Shown here: piece by piece, positions 4,188-7,872 of the stretch
Numbering within the stretch: the first letter of the stretch is position 1
How the letters are laid out: each line of letters starts with the position of its first letter
DNA from: an uncultured beta proteobacterium
GTDB taxonomy: Bacteria > Pseudomonadota > Gammaproteobacteria > Burkholderiales > Burkholderiaceae_C
DNA: 7,872 nt
Direction of reading: 5' to 3'
Assembly: GCA_903834645.1 (NCBI GenBank)
Contig: CAILKA010000574.1
Location: 1 to 7,872, forward strand
Made by a program: the position numbers and the translations under genes
Notes under the pieces: generated by a model
Databases searched by the model: none
Seen by the model: only the letters and a program-made list of their open reading frames with translations
Told to the model about the DNA's origin: nothing

Positions 4188-7115
4188 ATGAGCCCGCCCA
4201 AGCGCTTCCGCTGGCCGATGCACCTGCACCTGTCCACGCTCTTCGCAGCGCTGTTCATCCTGCTGGTGACAGCCTCGGCGGTGCAGCGCCACGGGGCTGC
4301 GGCGCAGATGCTGGACGCCTCGGCGACCGAACTCACCAAGGTCGTCACCCGCGAGGCCAACAGCACGCTGGAGCGCTTCGTGGAGACGGCCACGCTGGCG
4401 GCCAACGTGATCAGCCACACGAGTCTGGGCCAGGCGGCCAGCCACGAGGCGCGCTTGGCCCGGTTGCCTCTGCTGCGGGACTCGCTGCGGTCCTCTGCCT
4501 CGCTGGCGGCGGTCTACGTGGGCTACGGGACGGGTGACATGTTCCTGCTGCGTCGGCTGCGTACCGAAGACGACACGCAGCTGTTCAAGGCGCCTGCCGG
4601 CACGCGCTACATACTGCAGAGCCTGGAGCGCGGCGGTGCATCCGCACGCGGTCGCTTCGTCTACCTGGACGAAGAGCTGCAGATCCTGCGGGAGGAAGAC
4701 CGCCCGGACTACGCGGCCAGCTACGACCCGCGCACACGCGGCTGGTACCAGGAGGCCTTCCAGAGCGGGGAGACCATCACGAGCGAGCCCTATGTCTTCT
4801 ACACCACGCGCCGCGTCGGCATGACGATCGCAGCGCCCGTGGACAACTCCCGCTCCGTGGCAGGCGCGGACATCGAGCTGCAGTCGCTGGGCGCGCTCTT
4901 CCGCCAGATGAAGATCACCCCGGGCACGCAGATCGCACTGGCCACCCCTGACGGGCGCATGTTCGCCCATGAGGACGCGGAGCGGCTCTTCGTGTCCAGC
5001 AGCGAACGCGGCGGCGCACCGCGCATGCGCACGCTCGCAGCGTCCGGCATCCCGGTGCTGCAGGCCCTGCATCCCACAGTGCAGGCCGTGGACCAGCGGG
5101 ACACACACCGAGGGCGGCTCGAGGCCGATGGGCGCAGCTGGCGTGTGTCGATCACGCCGGTGGAGGTCAAGGGGCGGCTGAAGCTTCAGCTCGTGATGGC
5201 CGTGCCCGACGACGAACTGCTCGCAGACGCGCGCAGCCAGCAGCTGCGCGCCATCGCCGCGGCGGTGCTGCTGGGACTCCTCGGGCTGGCTGCGGTGGTG
5301 GTGGCGGCGCTGCGGGTGTCCGCCCCGATCCGCACGCTGGCCGCTGAGGCCGAGCGCATCCGCCGCTTCGACTTCAGCTCGCCCGTGGAGGTGCAATCGA
5401 TGGTGACGGAGATCGACGACCTGGCCCGCACCACCGACAGCATGAAGGCCACGATCCGCCGCTTCCTGAACATCAGCGAGGCGATCGGCACGGAACAGGA
5501 CTTTTCCCGGCTGATGCCCCGGCTGCTGGAGGAGACCCTGGCGGCGGCCGATGCGCCCGCGGGCGTTCTCTACCTGGCAGACGGGTCCAGGCTGTCCCCT
5601 GGCGCAGCCGTGATGCCCGGCGTGGCGCAGCCGCTGTCCGGCTTGGCGGGATTGTGGGTGAACGCCTGCGGCCCCCTGATGCAACCGGCCGTCACCGGGG
5701 CGGAGCTCGGTCTGGGGCAGCTCGACGACACCCAGCGCGCGCTCCTGGGCTTGCCGGTCAGCGCGTCCAGCCAGACCCTGTCGCACGGCGTGGCCGTGCC
5801 GCTGCGCAACCGCAAGCGCCATCTGGTGGGTTGCCTGCTGCTGCTGCGCGCCACGCCCTTCGACGCGGCGCAGATCTCCTTCATCCAGGCCATGTCGGGT
5901 ACGGCCGCCAGCTCGCTGGAGACCCGCCAGTTCATCCAGTCGCAGAAGGACCTCTTCGAGGCCTTCATCCGGCTCATCGCCGGTGCGATCGACGCCAAGA
6001 GCCCCTACACGGGCGGTCACTGCGAACGCGTGCCCGAGCTCACGAAGATGCTCGCGCGCGCAGCGTGTGAGCAGACCAGTGGACCCTACGCGGACTTCCG
6101 CCTCAGTGACGACCAGTGGGAGGCTGTGCACGTGGCGGCCTGGCTGCACGACTGCGGCAAGATCACGACGCCTGAGTTCGTCGTGGACAAGGCCACCAAG
6201 CTGGAGACGATTCACGACCGCATTCACGAGGTGCGCACCCGATTCGAGGTGCTCAAGCGCGACGTGCACATCGCCTGCCTGCAGGCGCAGCTCGGTGGCG
6301 AGGCGGGCGAGGTGGCGCAGTCGCGTCTGGCGCAGGAGCTCGCCCAGCTCGATGCGGAATACGAATTCGTGGCCTCCTGCAACGAGGGCGGTGAGGCGAT
6401 GTCGGCAGCCGACCAGCAGCGGCTGCGCGAGATCGGCTCGCGCACCTGGCTGCGCACGCTGGACGACCGCATCGGCCTGTCGCACGAGGAGCGCGAGCGC
6501 AAGGCGCGCGCGCCGGCAGCCGCGCTGCCGGCGATGGAGACCCTCCTGGCCGACAAGCCCGAGCACCGCATCGAGCGCCGGCCGGCCGACCGCGTCGGTG
6601 CCGACAACCCCTGGGGCTTTCAGCTGCAGGAGCCCGAGCTGCTGTACGACCGCGGCGAGCTGCACAACCTGTCGGTGACCCGCGGCACGCTCACCCCCGA
6701 GGACCGCTACAAGATCAACGAGCACATCGTGCAGACGATCCGGATGCTGTCCACGCTGCCCTTCCCCAGACACCTGCGCCAGGTGCCCGAGCTCGCAGGC
6801 GGCCACCACGAGAAGATGGACGGCACCGGCTACCCCAGGCGCCTGACGGCGCAGGAGACAAGCCCGGTGGCGCGCATGATGGCCGTGGCTGACGTCTTCG
6901 AGGCGTTGACCGCGGTGGACCGGCCCTACAAGAAGGGCAAGACCTTGTCAGAGGCCCTGCGGATCATGGACCGCATGCGGCGCGAGGGTCACATCGATCC
7001 GCAGCTCTTCGAGCTCTTCCTGCGCTCGGGCGTGTACCGTGAGTACGCGCAGCGTTTCCTGCGGCCCGAGCAGCTCGACGAGGTGGACATCGAGCGGCTC
7101 CTCGTGGCTGCCTGA
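4188..7115 (+). CDS. Membrane receptor with Cache, HAMP, GAF-like and HD-GYP regions; predicted c-di-GMP phosphodiesterase
   Basis: A 975-residue transmembrane sensor. The start is ATG 4188, with GAAGG before it and MSPPKRFRW leading into the first membrane helix; the frame stays open upstream but lacks this context. Order of regions: TM1 about 14-33; periplasmic double-Cache-like domain about 40-345, with the DPRTRGWY signature at 180-187; TM2 about 354-376; HAMP about 377-430 (conserved Pro380, TEID 407-410); GAF-like domain about 435-582; HD-GYP about 588-955. Catalytic motifs look intact: H611 with ERV, HDCGK (654-658), H846, HHE (873-875), DGTGYP (878-883), Asp902 in VADVFEAL, and RPY (912-914). 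Family knowledge: HD-GYP enzymes hydrolyse cyclic di-GMP to pGpG/GMP at a di- or tri-metal site. About 160 extra residues (about 671-831) split the domain between HD and GYP halves. A periplasmic ligand probably controls activity through HAMP; the divergent binding protein is a candidate partner. Confidence 0.9.
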   Translation: MSPPKRFRWPMHLHLSTLFAALFILLVTASAVQRHGAAAQMLDASATELTKVVTREANSTLERFVETATLAANVISHTSLGQAASHEARLARLPLLRDSLRSSASLAAVYVGYGTGDMFLLRRLRTEDDTQLFKAPAGTRYILQSLERGGASARGRFVYLDEELQILREEDRPDYAASYDPRTRGWYQEAFQSGETITSEPYVFYTTRRVGMTIAAPVDNSRSVAGADIELQSLGALFRQMKITPGTQIALATPDGRMFAHEDAERLFVSSSERGGAPRMRTLAASGIPVLQALHPTVQAVDQRDTHRGRLEADGRSWRVSITPVEVKGRLKLQLVMAVPDDELLADARSQQLRAIAAAVLLGLLGLAAVVVAALRVSAPIRTLAAEAERIRRFDFSSPVEVQSMVTEIDDLARTTDSMKATIRRFLNISEAIGTEQDFSRLMPRLLEETLAAADAPAGVLYLADGSRLSPGAAVMPGVAQPLSGLAGLWVNACGPLMQPAVTGAELGLGQLDDTQRALLGLPVSASSQTLSHGVAVPLRNRKRHLVGCLLLLRATPFDAAQISFIQAMSGTAASSLETRQFIQSQKDLFEAFIRLIAGAIDAKSPYTGGHCERVPELTKMLARAACEQTSGPYADFRLSDDQWEAVHVAAWLHDCGKITTPEFVVDKATKLETIHDRIHEVRTRFEVLKRDVHIACLQAQLGGEAGEVAQSRLAQELAQLDAEYEFVASCNEGGEAMSAADQQRLREIGSRTWLRTLDDRIGLSHEERERKARAPAAALPAMETLLADKPEHRIERRPADRVGADNPWGFQLQEPELLYDRGELHNLSVTRGTLTPEDRYKINEHIVQTIRMLSTLPFPRHLRQVPELAGGHHEKMDGTGYPRRLTAQETSPVARMMAVADVFEALTAVDRPYKKGKTLSEALRIMDRMRREGHIDPQLFELFLRSGVYREYAQRFLRPEQLDEVDIERLLVAA

Positions 7116-7150
7116 GGGAGTCTGGGGCAGCCTGAGGGAGCCTGAGGGAG
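7111..7150 (+). repeat. 10-bp tandem repeat at the 3' end of the HD-GYP gene
   Basis: CCTGAGGGAG occurs exactly at 7111-7120, 7131-7140 and 7141-7150, with a degenerate unit (TCTGGGGCAG) at 7121-7130, all in 10-base register. A further related unit, AGCTGGGGAG, is at 7161-7170. The first copy contains the HD-GYP stop codon TGA (7113-7115), so the array begins in the last codons and runs into the non-coding region. Confidence 0.7.
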
Positions 7151-7202
7151 CTCGATCCGCAGCTGGGGAGCCCGCAGCACCCTTGGCGCGCCGGTGACGA
7201 GC

Positions 7203-7219
7203 CCGCAAGCATCTTGCGG
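7203..7219 (+). terminator. Small hairpin downstream of the HD-GYP gene, possible terminator
   Basis: CCGCAAG (7203-7209) and CTTGCGG (7213-7219) form a perfect 7-bp stem with loop CAT. It lies 88 bases after the HD-GYP stop and is followed by CTGTTC, with no real T-tract. Position fits transcription termination before the next gene, but the signal is weak. Confidence 0.35.
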
Positions 7220-7300
7220 CTGTTCACTGGCAGTCCCTTGACTTGCATCAGGGTCGGCGGCGCGCGCGGCGGCCAACATGGGCGACATGGAGATGCCCGT
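7220..7300 (+). promoter_or_regulatory. Upstream region of the DksA-like gene
   Basis: A TTGACT hexamer at 7238-7243 matches a -35 element well, but the expected -10 position is GC-rich (CGCGCG around 7261), so it is not a complete sigma-70 promoter. GGAG at 7289-7292 is the Shine-Dalgarno for ATG 7301, spaced eight bases. Confidence 0.3.
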
Positions 7301-7723
7301 ATGACCGCCCACATGACCGCCACCTCATCCCCCGCTGCAGCAGCCAGCCCGCTGACCCCCGGCCAGCGCGCGTTGCTGGAGTCCGAACTGCTCGCGCGTA
7401 TCCGCGAGCTCGACGGGCGCATGGCGATGCACCACGGCGGAGCCACTCGAGCGGAGCACGCCCAGGAGTTGCTTGAGCGTGACGCCGACGACGCCTCCCA
7501 GCAGGCGATGGACCGCGAGGTCGACCTCGGGCTGTCGGACCTGGAGATGCGCGAGCTCGACGCGCTGGGTCAGGCGCTGGCGCGCCTGCACGGCTCGGGC
7601 TACGGCCGGTGCGCCGGCTGCGGCTGCGAGATCCCCTTCGACCGACTCAGGGTCGAGCCTCAGGCCGCGCGCTGCGTGGCCTGCGAATCTGCTCTCGAAT
7701 ACCGACAGGAGCTTCTGAAATGA
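7301..7723 (+). CDS. DksA/TraR-family C4 zinc-finger protein
   Basis: A 140-residue DksA/TraR-like protein. The start ATG 7301 has GGAG eight bases upstream; a second ATG at 7313 is possible but lacks a better site. Residues 18-98 are helical and charged, corresponding to the DksA coiled coil. The tip-like sequence DADDAS (61-66) keeps two Asp residues in DksA spacing (DxxDxA in E. coli) but has Ser66 instead of Ala. Residues 104-128 form a complete C4 zinc finger: CAGC (104-107), 17 residues, CVAC (125-128), with the IPFDRL core typical of the family. Family knowledge: DksA binds in the RNA polymerase secondary channel and, with ppGpp, adjusts promoter use; many paralogues have unknown targets. 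It overlaps the next gene by ATGA, suggesting coupled expression. It is likely a paralogue and not the housekeeping DksA, given the Ser66 change. Confidence 0.85.
   Translation: MTAHMTATSSPAAAASPLTPGQRALLESELLARIRELDGRMAMHHGGATRAEHAQELLERDADDASQQAMDREVDLGLSDLEMRELDALGQALARLHGSGYGRCAGCGCEIPFDRLRVEPQAARCVACESALEYRQELLK
7707..7711 (+). promoter_or_regulatory. Internal ribosome binding site for the last gene
   Basis: AGGAG at 7707-7711 lies inside the end of the DksA-like gene, eight bases before ATG 7720, which itself overlaps the TGA stop (7721-7723) as ATGA. This supports the start of the downstream gene and translational coupling. Confidence 0.6.
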
Positions 7724-7872
7724 CACTTTTTCACGCCGTCGTCTGGCTCGACCACCACCAGGCCGAGGTCCTGCAATTCGATCCCGAGCACGTCCAGGCC
7801 AGCCAGGTCAAGGCCCGCTCGAACCACACCCGTACGCACGGCAACGGCGTGCGCACCGAGCACGAGTTCTAC
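7720..7872 (+). CDS. N-terminus of a small protein resembling 'translational machinery protein' family (partial, runs off the right edge)
   Basis: Fifty-one codons are visible from ATG 7720 to the window end with no stop. The start MTLFHAVVWLDHHQAEV and the following QFDPEHVQ resemble, from memory, small (about 120-residue) proteobacterial proteins annotated as 'translational machinery protein', which begin with a HAVVWLDH motif, have a His-rich middle and are thought to share an eRF1/Pelota-like fold. The visible part is His-rich (His5, 12, 13, 24 and more at 36-48). There is no signal peptide. The function is not established. Overlap with the DksA-like gene suggests a shared stress or stationary-phase role. 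Confidence 0.7.
   Translation, partial: MTLFHAVVWLDHHQAEVLQFDPEHVQASQVKARSNHTRTHGNGVRTEHEFY

Noticed and set aside
2158..4191. 677-residue open frame on the plus strand, opposite the oxidoreductase and binding-protein genes
   Set aside because: Its translation is Arg/Ala/Gly/His-rich with no recognisable domain, and it runs antisense to two genes with clear motifs. Long antisense frames are expected at this GC content.
4152..6809. 885-residue open frame on the minus strand, opposite the HD-GYP gene
   Set aside because: It is the codon-phase mirror of a real gene in very GC-rich DNA. It is Arg/Gln/Leu/His-rich, without a signal peptide or domain motif.
7238..7256. MerR-type operator around CCCTTGACTTGCATCAGGG
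   Set aside because: The outer arms (CCCTTGA and TCAGGG) match only imperfectly with a base bulge, the spacer is too short and there is no -10, so this is not a supported operator.

Overview
The window is very GC-rich. Its gene content is Gram-negative: several Sec signal peptides, a periplasmic binding protein, a DksA-type zinc-finger protein and an HD-GYP sensor. It looks like a chromosomal piece of a betaproteobacterium, probably Burkholderiales. That assignment is inferred from base composition and protein style, not from a marker gene. There is no tRNA, rRNA, CRISPR array, transposase or phage gene.

Layout, left to right. (a) Positions 1-78 (minus) hold the first 26 codons of an exported protein that runs off the left edge. 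(b) Positions 263-1652 (plus) hold a compact two-gene unit. The first gene is an exported or membrane-anchored protein with a DUF3011-like region and a C-terminal ricin-B lectin domain. The second, starting about 10 bases after its stop, is an exported protein with three good EF-hand calcium loops and one degenerate loop. (c) A perfect 10-bp hairpin (1672-1695) separates this unit from a convergent FAD-dependent oxidoreductase of the geranylgeranyl reductase family (minus, 1696-3000). (d) Upstream of that gene, on the same strand, is a periplasmic binding protein of the 2-aminoethylphosphonate/ferric-iron type (3046-4071), with a TTG start set by a good ribosome binding site. (e) Divergent from it across 116 bases is a large membrane receptor (4188-7115) with Cache, HAMP, GAF-like and HD-GYP regions, predicted to degrade cyclic di-GMP. 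(f) After a short 10-bp tandem repeat and a small hairpin come a DksA/TraR-type zinc-finger regulator (7301-7723) and, overlapping it by ATGA, the start of a small protein resembling those annotated as 'translational machinery protein' (7720 to the right edge).

The most interesting combination is the orphan binding protein facing the Cache/HD-GYP receptor. No permease or ATPase gene is present in the window, so the binding protein may present a ligand to the receptor and so control cyclic di-GMP, instead of (or as well as) feeding a transporter. The HD-GYP domain also carries an unusual insertion of about 160 residues between its HD and GYP halves. All intergenic gaps are shorter than 300 bases.
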